NCBI GenBank assembly: GCA_028023455.1
Contig: JAQFVV010006450.1
Span: 1,151,501-1,215,500 of the forward strand
Reading direction: 5' to 3'
DNA: 64,000 nt
Source of the DNA: Epiperipatus broadwayi
Taxonomy: Eukaryota; Onychophora; Udeonychophora; Euonychophora; Peripatidae
Both the position numbers and the translations under genes were made by a program. Below the pieces are notes generated by a model. That model did no database searches and was not told the origin of the DNA. It was given only the letters and a program-made list of their open reading frames with translations. Position 1 is the stretch's first letter. The number at the start of each line of letters is the position of its first letter. Of this stretch, positions 34,263 to 46,235 are shown piece by piece.

Positions 34263-37200
34263 TATCTGAAAATAGAATTAAAATTATAGATAATAATTTA
34301 ATATTATTTAACTGGATGCCTGTTATTTCATGACATTGTCACTAATGATAACAATATGATGGTGTCGTTGTTGCTTTAGCTTTTCTTCACCATTTTGGGG
34401 TTTTTCAATTCACTTATTGTTTGTAGTAGAAATTTAATTTTAAAAAAAATCTGAAGATATCAGTATTCATACAGACTTCATATAAATATCATGCAAGTTT
34501 AAAACTCAAAGAAAGAATACAATGCCCTGATTGGTTATATCAAAAAAATCTAGAGCACCACTGATTGGTGGATTATTTGACTCATGCCATTTTGAGCATA
34601 CTTTTTTTTTAGTATTTCAGAAAGAAAAATTGTAATTTTCAGTAATTTATTTATATATTTAAGCTTATTTATACAACATATTAGTAAAACATTTATTTTG
34701 AATAAAAATAAAAGATTACAATTAGATTTTATATGAAAATCATTGCTTTTAAGAAGACAAGTCATAAAACCATAGTTAAGATAAAGTGCCAAGTTGTTAT
34801 TACTGGCTTAAAAGAATTGCTTTTATACATGCCCGTGGATAAATTTTTTGTGATAATAAACATAAATTTGAATTTTAAAATATATTTTTATTCTTTTATG
34901 ATCTTCCAACTAAAATTCATTTTCATTTTAAAAATGGAATTTAAATAAGAAATATGTCTTTCAATAATTTTTATGAATAGGCAAGGTTGTGAGCCTGTAT
35001 GAAAAGAGCTATTGTTATCACTACATTTTCAGTTTATTACTTTATTTTTCTATTTTATAAAGCTCAAATATTCTATTTGACCAGTGCATTGATTATGATC
35101 AGCATGTTTTAGTACTTCAGCATGTTTTAGTATTTCAGCATTATTTGTTTTTTATATAATTCTGATGGATTAGCACCTGAGTCTGGGCATCCAAATTGTC
35201 ATGTTATGTTGCTGCCCTAAGTTTGGCAGTGGCTAAATAATTATCCTGGTTTATAGTAGACCCATTTCAAATCCAATCACAAGATTGACTGTTGATCATT
35301 GTATAACTCAGCACTAATGTGGTGTACTGTTACAATTGACAACCCAATATGGGACTTTATAATCCCAGATTCTCCCTTATTAACCTCTATTTTCTATACT
35401 GTTACAATATATTGTACATATTAAAATTTGAAATAAATGTTCATATGTGGTGTAATGTCAATTGTAAAAAAAAAAAAATTTTTTTTAGTTTCATTTTAAT
35501 ATTGAATATACTAACTTGGGGAGCATTGGAATATGTTCCCATGACAACAATAATATTAGAGAGAAAATGTTTATTTTTTTAGTATAAAAATTTGTGAATT
35601 GACTTTATTGAATAAAGTTTATAGTCTTTATAAAATTATTTTCCTTTATTATGTATATTTTCATTACTGTATTCACAATAGTAGGTTACAAATAATACAT
35701 TGGAATATGTTTAAGGTTTTGAATATGTTTGTTATTTTATTTATATAATATTGTGTGTAAAAGCATATTTCCATTGTAATATGAAGGAATGTAGTCTAAA
35801 TTGTTTAATTTATATTAAAGTGAAATAATACTATTGGTATTTTAAGACATGTGTTGTATATTATATGTGTAATAAATTATGAAACATTTATTTTTATTTA
35901 TTATTATTATTGTGTAATAAGATTTTTATTTATGGGATGCTAGATGTTTTAAATTGACCTAAGAGTTATTGTGGAGCATTACTATGGTTTCTCTGACATC
36001 ATTTAAAAAAATTCATAAATAGGACTAAACTCTCTCATGTCTTGGTTTCAATAGAAGTGAATGAACCTAAGTTCCTTCATGTAATTTTTTATTTATTTAT
36101 TCTTAAAAGTAAATAATTATAAACTGGATAGAATGATGGGGTGAAAGCAGTAGTATTTCTCCATTAACTGGACAGATTTATCAGGAATTTGTGAGAGGTG
36201 ATAATTTGTTGAAGAATGAAAATAATTCAGAGTTATAAAAAATCATCGGAATATATCTTTACTTTAAAAATGGACATTACTTACTTTTTAAAGATGAGAT
36301 ATGAATGTGGTTAGTAAACATAATTACTCTAATTAAATGGTAAAACTAAATATTTACAAAGAATCAGTTTTAAAGAAAAGGGCAAAGCATTTATATAAAA
36401 AATGTACTTTATATAATTTAGCAAGAGCTGAAAGAAATTTAATTACCAGCAGTAACTTTGTAAGATAATTGAGAACTCAGGATATCATATCTCATTGATT
36501 GAGAAAAATAATTTTTAACTAACATCTAATTACATACATATAATAGTAATCTCATACCCAGTCATTAGTTATATTCTACTCAGCAAAAGATTGACATGAC
36601 TTCTGAAGAGGATTGTCTTTGTTGCATTATTTCAGATAAAAAGAACCTTGTTCTAGTGTGCAAATTGTATGATTCATGCATCTATAAGCTTGACTGTCTA
36701 ATATTAAAGTTTTTAGGAAATTAATGAGAAATTAATCTCACTTCCAAAATCAATTTGTTATTGACTCTGATCCACTTCTATATGCTCAGTGATCTAAAAA
36801 TATTAGAAGATCTTGGTTGCTGATTTTGAATAAAAAAGAATTAAGTACTATATAAAAATAAAAAAAATTGATTTTGTGTCATAAAAATAGTTAATTGCTC
36901 AGAAGATCGTGTGACATTAATTATCTAGTAATCTAATGTTTAAGCATTTAACAAATAGTTTAGATCAATTTTATTTATATTACTCTAATGAGAAGTGACT
37001 CCTATATCTTTAGAATTGAATCACCATTGTACTAAACTGCATTGAACAATTGTTAGATCATTTGACTTTTGATCACTGAAAGTTATCTGTTGAGAACTTC
37101 AACTCCAAAATCTTTAACTCTCAATTTTATCATTCTGCTGTGGTGCTAAATTGCAGAGAGCATTGCTTTATTATTTTAGGTATAAAACGAGAATAGTCAT

Positions 37201-38830
37201 ACAAGAAAAAAGTTTATTGTTTCATGGAGCATAAAAAGATCAAGCAACCCAGAATCTCAATCATGGATCTTGAACCAATAGTAAACCATTTATGTCAGAG
37301 ATGTAAAGTATATATCAGATGAAATCATTGATCTGTTGATTGATTGTGCTATTAAGTCATTAGTGTGATTAAACTGTGGATGATATAAAAATCATTTTTA
37401 TTTGCAGAAAATAACTTAACAACAAGATAATTTGTATTTGGTGTTATAGTTGGAAAGAGTTTCTACTGGAGTCACCAAATTGTTGAATAGAAATATTCTT
37501 ACTTTTCTTCTAAAGATATTTTGAGATCGGATACTTCAGCTGTTACTGATAAAAATAGTTTAATATGTTATATATGGTTTTTTTTTTAAAAAAATAATGA
37601 CTATAAGTTAGAAGGTATCTGTGATAAATGGAGCTGATATATGACATATCATTATAACATGTGTAACATAAGCTGTTCTTATTGATGACGAATGTGGGTG
37701 TTTAAAAATGTTAACTAAACTTTTCAAGAAAATTTAAGATGCAAGTGGTCGAGTGTAATGTTTATACCAACTAAATTATACGTGAAATAACCACTAAAAT
37801 ATTTATAGACCTTGACTGGGTTTGAAATTATTTAAGAATCCTTCTAGTTACAAGATTGATAATGAACTGGTATGTTTATAGAAGTGTGCCCATATATGTA
37901 TATAATCTGTGTATTATTAATATCGATTATTTAAAAGTGTATGTATATGTAATTAAGATATTTTTTTTAAATTGGTAATTTTGTGATTGTATACACATAT
38001 ATACTCATATTGCATACATGCACACGTAACTTTAGAAATAAAAGTATAATTTTAAAAGATTTGCTTGGAAAACAATTCGATAAAAACAGACGCTAATATT
38101 ATTATTGTAAACGACATTCTAAGTGATTAATGCTAACGGTAAATAAATGAGTTGGGAATAAGTTGAAAAGTCCACGCAAATTAACACTAATTGTTCACAT
38201 TTGGTCTATAAATATTTTATGTTAAACAGTATGGAAAGGTCAGATTAAAGTCACGCCAATGATTTAAATCTTTGCTAAATATATTAACTAAATATGACTG
38301 TTGATCTTATTAATTAGATATTGTCGTAAATTGTGAAGTGTATAATGAAGTTATAAGTAAGCTTTGGTAGGTGATAACTATTATTATCTGAAATGGATTT
38401 ATCCAATGAAATAAGTGAAACGTATATTCTTAATGATACGAAATAAAATATCCGAATTGATGCTAACACAATAAGTACATTCATTAATTACTAAATGTAT
38501 TTATATTTTCTGTAGTACGATTGTGAAAATATAATAATTTTTTCTGTTCTTTATACAAATCAACTGTCTGTTCACTTTAGTAATCAGTATTGATTCTGCT
38601 CTTCACACACCCCACCCTTCCGTATAATTTTTATTTATTTATGTGAATGCTCCAAAAATTTAGCATTATAGAGAAAAGGCCCTACCATGCTGTCAGCACT
38701 CTGCCACTTTCCTTTTAAAAAATGCTTCATCACTGAATTGCATGTAGGATTGACATTCCAAACATGTAATATTGAAAATATCATTCACAGAATTTAATCC
38801 TTGGTCAGGATAATTTTTGCTTAATGATTC
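34263..38830. other. AT-rich non-coding stretch, no gene seen
   Basis: Short open frames at 34550-34948 and 35349-35582 are low complexity. No recognisable repeat or coding block was found; likely intron or intergenic DNA. Confidence 0.55.
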
Positions 38831-38945
38831 TAGTTTGGCACAATCCTAGAGTAACAGACTCAAGTGCTAAAAGAATTTTTGGATTGAAACTCAATCTGAG
38901 ACTCAAATACTCTATGACCTCCTGACTAACTTACTTCTTACTTAT
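38830..38945 (+). repeat. Degenerate tRNA-derived SINE
   Basis: AGTTTGGCACAATCCTAGAG looks like a decayed A-box region, and GGATTGAAACTCAATCTG like a B-box region, with tRNA-like spacing. The end ACCTCCTGAC recalls the GAACTCCTGAGC tail of the SINE at 23463. Substitutions are many, so this is tentative. Confidence 0.35.
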
Positions 38946-39268
38946 TTATCTATATGATTTTAGAATGTGATGGATGCTTACTTTTTGACACTCCTATTTC
39001 AATTGGTAAAAAGATGTTTAGAAATTAGTTTTATTATGATCAATGATAGAAATCACTATATTATCATTAATTCATCTTGAAAACAGTCTGTATTTTATCA
39101 TGCATGGTTGTTTTTTTTTTTAAAAATTTCAACAAATCTGCCAACACAACTTTGTTAGTGACTTGTAATCTGGGCATAATCTGTAAAATTAACCACTAAC
39201 TTCATTTTAATTTTCTTTTTATATAAAGAATAAATATTTGGATTCATTCTTCCTTAACAATTTTTCTT

Positions 39269-39299
<31 letters not shown>

Positions 39300-40447
39300 A
39301 TTTAATGATAAAAATTGTTCTTTTTTTTAAAAAAAAACAATTAAATGTTTGTTTTTGTTGTTCAATTAACAGAATTTTTAAAACAAGTTATAAAAAAATG
39401 TTTGTGTTAATAACACTGAGTGTCATGTGATGTTTGATCATTCTAATGGAGAATGAGAAAAACAATCTTTTTACTTTACCAAACGTTTTTTTTCTTTATT
39501 TGGCTATGTATCAGTTACCACTATATTACTCTATTCAACTGCACAGACCAATAATCCTTATCAATCATCTAAACAGTGATGAGATATCAGGACATAATGT
39601 TTGAAAGATTTTACAGTAAAGTTTATTACTTACAACAACAAAAAAATTTGGATCAAATAAAGCTGTTAATATAATTTTTTTTATAAGATGATGAGTAAGG
39701 TGATGTGCTTGAGGGTCTTTTATTAGCATCTCATTCATGATAAAGTCTAAATCATATTAACAATTACAGTTTGTGTTTATAGTGATTGTATTGTTATGCA
39801 ACATACCAAATCAGGTTATCATTGAAATTCTTCATTAAATTAAATAATTATGAAATACCTATTCACCAACTAACATAGGATGTTTGAATGGGTTGATTAT
39901 AGAAAAGCTACTTAAAAAAAATTTGAGCTATATGATTAAGAAACAAGGTTAGGTGCAGAAAAGAGCTTGATTTCAAATGTCGGGTCATAAAGTGTATGGA
40001 ATGTACCAGCTCTGCCATTACCTCATCATTTTTTCTGTCACACTCAATATCTAAGAAACCTGATGCCATTGCTTTCCCAAACAGGTAATATTATGATCAT
40101 TAAGATTATTTTTATAAATAGAAGCATGGCTGTTGTACTTGAGGACTTCACTAGATTTGAACGGTAGTTTATGGGAGTAGCAGAAAATGTCTACATGACA
40201 AGGTCTTTTCATATACAGTGCTACACTATTAAAATGGCCAATTAGCTTTTATTCTAAAATAAGTATGCTTTTTTAAAATAAAGAATTGAAACAATTTTAT
40301 ATTTTATTTTGATGATTATTTTTGGTAACTTTTTAAGCCTTACTTTTTTTTCTTCTTCTTCTGTCTTTTTGCAGTATTCATATCATCTGCTCTCTGTTGT
40401 TGTTGTTTTTTTAATACATCAAGTGTTAAACAGGTCTACATTAAATT
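38946..40447. other. AT-rich non-coding stretch with a (TG)n microsatellite
   Basis: (TG)14 occupies about 39269-39296. No gene. A pyrimidine tract with CAG near 40370 resembles an acceptor site but no open block follows it. Confidence 0.55.
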
Positions 40448-40869
40448 ATTATTACTAGTATAGTTTTAACAAGGCTGTAAACCTTAGCAATGAGCGTCTG
40501 AAAAATCGTCACTAGGGACCTCTGTAGGTCTTTAAAACACATGCTTACGCTATGAAGAAAAGAGAGAATCCCTAGAGAGAATCCCTTCTTTACTTCGACC
40601 TACTTTTATATATAAATAGGTGAAGCAGAAGTGTTTTGATCTAAGAGTGTGAAGCTATTAAATACTTCACTAATTAAGTCCACAATTCTTATAATACATT
40701 AATACTCGCGAAATCTTACGATTTACTACGAGTTAATGAAAAGATCTTATAGTAAGAAATATATTACGATAATTTAAAGTTGTAATTATAAATTTTATTA
40801 AACGCTCACTATTACTATTACTGAAATAATAGTGAGCGTTTAATAAAATTTATAATTATTACTAGTATA
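40448..40869 (+). repeat. Family A structured repeat, copy 3, with 15-bp target duplication and folded-back end
   Basis: The inserted unit (40463-40854) lies between perfect 15-bp direct repeats ATTATTACTAGTATA (40448-40462, 40855-40869). Reading 5' to 3', hairpins follow one another: AAGG/CCTT (40471-40485), GACCT/AGGTC (40517-40530), CTTCGACCTA/TAGGTGAAG (40593-40625), GTGAAG/CTTCAC (40649-40670) and ACTCG/CGAGT with an inner AAATC/GATTT (40704-40733). The last part, 40784-40814, is copied in reverse as 40827-40857, a perfect 31-bp palindrome with a 12-nt loop. The duplication length suits a target-primed insertion. No ORF. Confidence 0.8.
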
Positions 40870-41380
40870 ATAAAGTAATCATTATCTTTCAGCTAGTTGA
40901 CAATAGTTTTATGAACCTGGAAATGAAATACCAGATGTATCAAAAATCAGCCTGCACTCATAAATGATACAATGCATTATAGATAATGTCACATCCATAG
41001 GTTAGCTACTATTAATTTGTATTTATTGTATTGACAAAATCTTTTCTTAATTATTAATTATTTTAACCCATGTTGCAAAAATCCTTTTAGTTGTTTTTTT
41101 ATTTTATTTTTTAAAGTGGGTGAGAAATAACCTACCCTAAATTTTTATCATAATCTTTTATCTTTTATAAATATATCCCATTGTTTTCTCCTGAGAAACT
41201 ATTTTATTCTCTCACTATTACACATGATTATACAAATTTATTTTTTCTCTCTACCATTTAGTTTGTTCTTTTGTCTCCAGTCTTTGTGTTCTTGCTATAA
41301 TCTCCTCATTGTTATCATAAATATATTCTATTCTAATATTAATTTTATTTTAATGCCATATTAGTGATTTTCCATATGTC
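40870..41380. other. AT-rich non-coding stretch
   Basis: No gene or repeat recognised. Confidence 0.5.
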
Positions 41381-41383
41381 AAA

Positions 41384-41469
41384 GCATTGGCCCAGGAAGC
41401 GAACCCGTGACAACTGTCTGCAAGCGACTGTTTGCAAGGCAGCTGCGTTGACCTCTCGGCTACCAACGC
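41384..41469 (-). repeat. tRNA-like sequence (pseudo-tRNA or SINE head)
   Basis: An 86-nt block folds roughly as a class II tRNA. The acceptor strands GCGTTGG and CCAATGC pair with one G-U. A D-arm-like GCCGAGAGGTCAACGC, a long variable arm and a T-arm GGGTTCGCTTCC follow in order. The D stem and anticodon stem each have a mismatch, and the anticodon loop reads CTTGCAA (TGC, Ala), which is odd for a class II shape (Ser/Leu). It is therefore more likely a tRNA-derived SINE head or pseudogene than a working tRNA. No clear SINE body follows. Confidence 0.5.
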
Positions 41470-41578
41470 TTGATTGCCATATTTTTTTTTACTATATATT
41501 TTTAATTTCCATAATATTTTCTTCTTTTTACTTACTAAGTTTTTTAGTCTCTTATAAGGAATATTTTTTTAAATGTTT

Positions 41579-42108
41579 ATCGAACTCAGACTTTCACACG
41601 ACCCACAACTCTCAGTGCCATCTTATATTGCTGACTCACCTGATTACACATATGTTGAAAAGATAAATAATCACCAATAACCATATTTCATGCTAAACCA
41701 TCAATCATCAGTTGGTCCAGATTACTATCTCCACACATATATACAATCAGTGCTCAGCTTTTTATTAAGGTAACCAATCTTATACATTAATGGAGAGGCT
41801 TCAAACTATTCCAACCCACAGTCATCAGATTTTCAATGAAATGGGTGGCTGAAGAGTTGTGGACTGGAGTAGTTTGAAGCCTGTCCATTAAAGTATGAAG
41901 ATTGGCTATCTTAATATAAAGCTGAGCACTAGATTGTATATATATGTGGAGATAGTAATCTGGACCAACTGATGATTGCGGTTTAGCATGAAATACCTAT
42001 ATTGGTGATTATTTATCTTTTCAACATGTGTGTGATCAGGTGGGTCAGCAATATAAGATGGCACTGATAGTTGTGGGTCTTGTAAAAGTCTGAAATTCGA
42101 ATCCTGCA
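41579..42108. repeat. Family B inverted dimer (large near-palindrome)
   Basis: The left arm (about 41579-41817) and right arm (about 41865-42108) are inverted copies with roughly one difference per 12-15 bases. The right arm plus central spacer is a complete family B copy in the same orientation as 43855-44160, beginning ATCAGATTTTCAATG. The left arm is a shorter, reversed copy. So this is one element fused head-to-head with a truncated partner. The open frames across it (41906-42253 on the minus strand) are chance readings. Confidence 0.75.
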
Positions 42109-42419
42109 TATATTTCATATATAAATGCAGGTGTAAGTCTGTACAATGTATTAAATGTTTATCCCAATTTTTCTGTAGGAAGTATAATCTCCATTTAGCT
42201 TTCTTGCAGATTTTGTTACTTTCATTAATCAATTTATTCAGCAACCCTTCCAATTAATCCAAGTTTATCTATTTTAACAATTCTGTTTTCATCTGTAAAT
42301 CAATAAATCACATGACCCATTTCACCAAATGCTTAGACAATGCTGTTCAGCAAAAAAATCCTTTTGTCCACTATAACTGTCATTTATTTTAAGCCTTAGT
42401 AATAAATAGATACCAGATG
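42109..42419. other. Non-coding stretch flanking the family B dimer
   Basis: No gene; no further repeat could be delimited. Confidence 0.45.
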
Positions 42420-42575
42420 TAATGTTTAATAAATCCCATTCAGTATTGCCCTATCCAATATCGCCAGACTAGTTTCTATCTTATAGATTCATCAGTAAGG
42501 AGCTTTGGAACTGGTAGCAGTGCATCTGGAATTTGGAATCTACTGACCTTTTCTCTAACAGCCATCTTTTACTTT
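42420..42575 (-). repeat. Dispersed hammerhead-bearing repeat, copy 2
   Basis: Aligns with 21960-22115 and 59060-59215 across about 130-150 bp, including CCAGACTAGTTTCTA, TCATCAG and a GCAGTGCATCTGGAA block. No ORF. Termini are not defined; no target duplication was found. Confidence 0.65.
42453..42510 (-). ncRNA. Hammerhead-ribozyme-like motif, copy 2
   Basis: Best-preserved copy. Minus strand: distal helix I TCCAA/TTGGA (42509-42505 with 42458-42454), CTGATGA (42495-42489), helix II ATC/GAT closed by a TATAA loop, then A-GAAAC (42476-42472) and GTC (42469-42467). ACTAGT again stands where helix III belongs and is self-complementary. Inner helix I is weak (A-U and G-U pairs). One unpaired A separates helix II from GAA, a departure from the canonical 10.1-11.1 pair that lowers confidence. 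Confidence 0.55.
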
Positions 42576-43850
42576 TTGTTTTACTATCAGGATATCAGCC
42601 CAAATGGATAAGCATATTAATATTTTCATTCTAGAACAACTTTTTTGTATAATCATATATATTTGATACCAGATTAATATCTACTTATTATGGTGTTTTT
42701 ACTTCTTTTTTTTTAATAACTATAAGCACATCTATTCTTTGGCCAGGATTGGTATAAAACCAATAAAATATCACATGATTCCGTCTCACATAGACTGATG
42801 GAATCAGAGATGTTCTGGAATTCTGCCAAATCCCTGTACATATATATATATATATGCAAACACGCACAGAGAAAAAGAATTCAAAAAAAGTTGTAGCTCT
42901 CAATATTTAAAATCATTAGAAGAAAAAAGATATTTTCTTTTACAAACTGAATTTTTTATGCCATCGATTGCTTTCTTCTGATATGAGTGTCTTCAGTAGG
43001 AAGTAATATCATGAATAAATTATTCAGGATTCCAGTAAAGCAGTAGGGGACGAAATCTGTGTTATTCTAAATTTACAAGCAGTTTAAGGATCTGCAATTT
43101 TTATTTCTTCTAGCTGTGAATATATTGATTTGATTATCGTCATGTAAACTTCTATTTCCTTGTTTAGATTTGAAAACGGTAGGAAAAGAAAACTTTTTTT
43201 AACATTCTACAAAGAGAGGGGGGGAAATCGAATTTCACAGCATTTTATCTAATTGTGGCATCTTAAAAATAAAAAAATTAACCACTTGGAAGGAAATTAT
43301 CTTATGTCAAATCGAAATGATTAATATAATTTCCTGATGATGTGACTGACTAATAACCGTGGAGGGGCAAAGGTTATCGAAATCATAATTCTTACCTCCG
43401 ATAATCAATTTGCAACATAGGAGTAAATAGATCTGTATTAATTAAATTTGCTAAATAGAATAACCACTATTATGTTGTTTTTACTATTAAAAAAAGATAG
43501 ATGGTGGAGTGAGAGATTTTTAAAAACCTTTCTCTCCCTTTTCCGTTTTTTTATATATATAAAAAAAATAAAACTGGAAAGAATTTTTATAAAAAAAAAT
43601 TGATCACATATAGTTTTTTTTTTTCAGAAAGTTTCTATATGAATTTTTAATTACTATTTTAAATATTTAATTTTTATATTAAAAAAAAAAAAAAGACGTG
43701 TGCTGTGTTTCCCTTGCAGCTTATATGTAGTGTATGTGTTTTAACTTTTCTGCGCATGCGCAGTTCAATAAATTGAATTTTTAATTGACATAAGGAGGTA
43801 TGTATCAAAGATGAAATTTGGATAAAAATTACCCATTTAAAAGAATTGAA
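42576..43850. other. AT-rich non-coding stretch with a GC palindrome
   Basis: CTGCGCATGCGCAG at 43751-43764 is a perfect 14-bp palindrome matching the known NRF-1 site core (GCGCATGCGC). No gene start is seen beside it, so I do not call a promoter. The rest is AT-rich. Confidence 0.4.
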
Positions 43851-43854
43851 CATC

Positions 43855-44160
43855 AGATTTTCAATAGCATGGATGGCTGAAGAGTTGGAGGATGGAGTAG
43901 ATTGAAGCCTATCCATTAAAGTTTGAAGATTTGCTATCTTAATATAAACCGAGCATTGGTTATATATCTGTGTGGGAGATAATGATCTGGACTAATTGAT
44001 AAGTGTTGATTCAGCACAAAATACCTATGTTGGAGATCATTTATCTTTTTCACATGTATGTGGTCTTGTGTATTGGTTGTATGGGAACTTGAAAATATGC
44101 GTTCATATCCCTTGTATTACATCTAAATTCCCAAGTTAATTATACTTGTATTTAAATATT
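43855..44160 (+). repeat. Family B repeat, single copy
   Basis: A full-looking copy without a reversed partner. Blocks shared with 41865-42108 include GGCTGAAGAGTTG, TGAAGCC.TCCATTAAAGT and GCTATCTTAATATAAA. It also extends into GTATTGGTTGTATG and TATACTTGTATTTAAA, which recur at 47976-48103 beside the Penelope-like element. No ORF. Confidence 0.65.
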
Positions 44161-45290
44161 ACAAATTCTGTAAAATGTTTCAGAAAAAGTACTTAAAGAA
44201 AAATTATAAAAGAGAATATCTCAGAAATATTAGATGCCATCTTGCAGAAAAGGTCTTTTATCATTAAGAAGACAGCATTATTACCAAAAATAGAGACAAC
44301 ATATAGCCCATCTACAAATGACTATAATGAAATAAAGGACATGAAAATAAAATAGCCTATGTTATAATATCTTAAGTAATACACATTTTTAAACTAAGCA
44401 GATGAAGACATAGAAGAAGTGTAAGAAGGTAATTATAATTTTGATAAATGGTAAGAATATACTATATAAGTGTAAGAAGGTAATCATAATTTTGATATTA
44501 TACGAAAGTGAAATTGGGAATTACAATCATTATTTAATAGTTCTGCATAAGATATTTACCAAGATCATTGTAATCATCTTCAGAGAACTATATGCTATGA
44601 TCCAATAGCATTGCTAGGATTTTTGAGCTTTATATAATCTTTTAAAAAAAGCCCTGTCTTAATATTTTTTTCAAGTACATATAACAGAAATAACTGATAA
44701 TACTGAATAAATTATATCAATTTATTATCATTAATACTTAATTATTTATTTATATTCTTTAATTTAATGATTAACAGTCAAAAGTATCACGATGCATTGC
44801 TTTAGTTTATTTCATAGTATCTACACTATTGAGTCAGATTATTTATTAAAACAGAGAAAAAAATATGCAGATAATAGCTTTGCCTGTATCATCTACATTT
44901 TCACATATATTACTCTAAAAAAAATATATAAATTTTTTGCAGTCTATGATGTCAAAATTTCAGATATAATATTGTATATATTTTTAAACAACTCAAAAAA
45001 GACATTGAAATAATTTTCATTATGAGAATACATTGAAGTAAAAGAAATTTTATTTGGAATTTATATCTGACCATCATGCCCCCAACTTGGTGTTTGGACT
45101 TAGCATAGATTATGAACACTTAAAAAATTTTTTTTAGTAGTTGGTCCATAGTCAACTGCTGTAGCTATCTAATAATAATCAATAAGTGGGTGTCAGATTA
45201 TTTTTAGTTAAAATATAAAGATTGGAAATTGATCTAAATTAGTCAGATAAACATTGATCACTACTAATTGGAGGGGTGTAAATAAATAGA
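44161..45290. other. AT-rich non-coding stretch
   Basis: No gene seen. A local direct repeat TAAGAAGGTAAT.ATAATTTTGATA occurs at about 44426 and 44474. Confidence 0.5.
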
Positions 45291-45402
45291 TAAATTATTA
45301 TTATTATTATTAACTATAATTTTAAACAGCATTAAACTGTTGTACATGCACTTTAGATTTTTAAATATAAAATGAATGAATACTAACACTTCAACAACCA
45401 CA

Positions 45403-45438
45403 TTATTATTATTATTATCATTATCATCATCATCATCA

Positions 45439-45479
<41 letters not shown>
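45403..45479. repeat. (ATT)n/(ATC)n microsatellite
   Basis: An ATT tract, an ATC block and another ATT tract, with a smaller (TTA)n at 45294-45310. It lies at the 3' border of the Penelope-like element. Confidence 0.9.
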
Positions 45480-45481
<2 letters not shown>

Positions 45482-45616
45482 AAATATATAAAATGCGCTA
45501 ACATGCACAAGCACACAAAGCTAAAAACAAATAAAGAAAATATATATTATTTTAATATTTATTTATTAAATGGCTAAGCGCTTTCAAGGTTCAAAGCTCT
45601 CATAATCATAACCGTA

Positions 45617-46235
45617 TTACAAAATATAATAAATTGACACGGAGTGATGCAAATTTATGCAAATGAAATGATTATGCATTCCATTTCTTGGATATTTTAT
45701 AGCAAGAGTCTTTTCTATTGATGGCGTCACCATCTCTCTAGATATAAAGAAAGCTTCTTTTATCATTCTTTTTAGATCGTGCCGCTCTCTGCATACCACA
45801 ACTGGATTTCCCGGTTGACAATCGTGTCCAGCTGAAGCGTGGTGCTGTGCAAAAACTGAACTATGAGCAGTGTCCACCAAAGCTTTATTATAAGAATAAG
45901 TGTGTTGAGATAGTCTAGTGGACAGAGAGGTCCTAGTCTCACCATAATATGATGATCTACAAAATTTTTCAGGGCAGGCAATATTATAGACCACCAGAGG
46001 CATCAGCGAGAGTGGTAGGCAGTCCTTGGTATTATTAATTAGTTTGTTAGAGTTAGGAGGTGTGTGAAAACATAACTGGTATTTATTATTGAAAATATTA
46101 TAAAAACATTTATGCATATTAGGCAGATAAGGGCGTAGGAGTCTTTGCTTGTCAATATTAGGGACTTGATCATTTATTTTAGCAAAAAACTGTTTATCCT
46201 CCTGTCGATTACATTCATATCAAAACCAACTTTTT
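45617..46235 (-). pseudogene. GIY-YIG endonuclease domain of the Penelope-like element
   Basis: Minus-strand continuation of the RT after one frameshift near 46230; the reading YECNRQEDKQFF joins the RT end KKLVLI. The domain shows VYNIACPEKFC, then SSYYGETRTSLSTRLSQH, the GIY-YIG core (usual YIGET.R.L..R...H), a histidine-rich stretch (FAQHHASAGHD) and the catalytic Glu in MIKEAFFI. The Cys pair before YYGET fits the CxxxC of Penelope-type endonucleases. It nicks target DNA to prime reverse transcription. The open frame reaches 45617 without an internal stop. Confidence 0.82.

Noticed and set aside
41364-41666. 100-codon plus-strand frame
   Set aside because: Runs across a tRNA-like repeat and one arm of the family B dimer; chance reading.
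41955-41985. CTGATGA in family B as a hammerhead core
   Set aside because: No GAAAC partner at the right distance in any family B copy.
43751-43764. NRF-1-like site as a promoter
   Set aside because: No gene start beside it; a single motif is too weak.
45264-45482. Asn/Asp-rich short frame
   Set aside because: Translation of the (ATT)n/(ATC)n tract.
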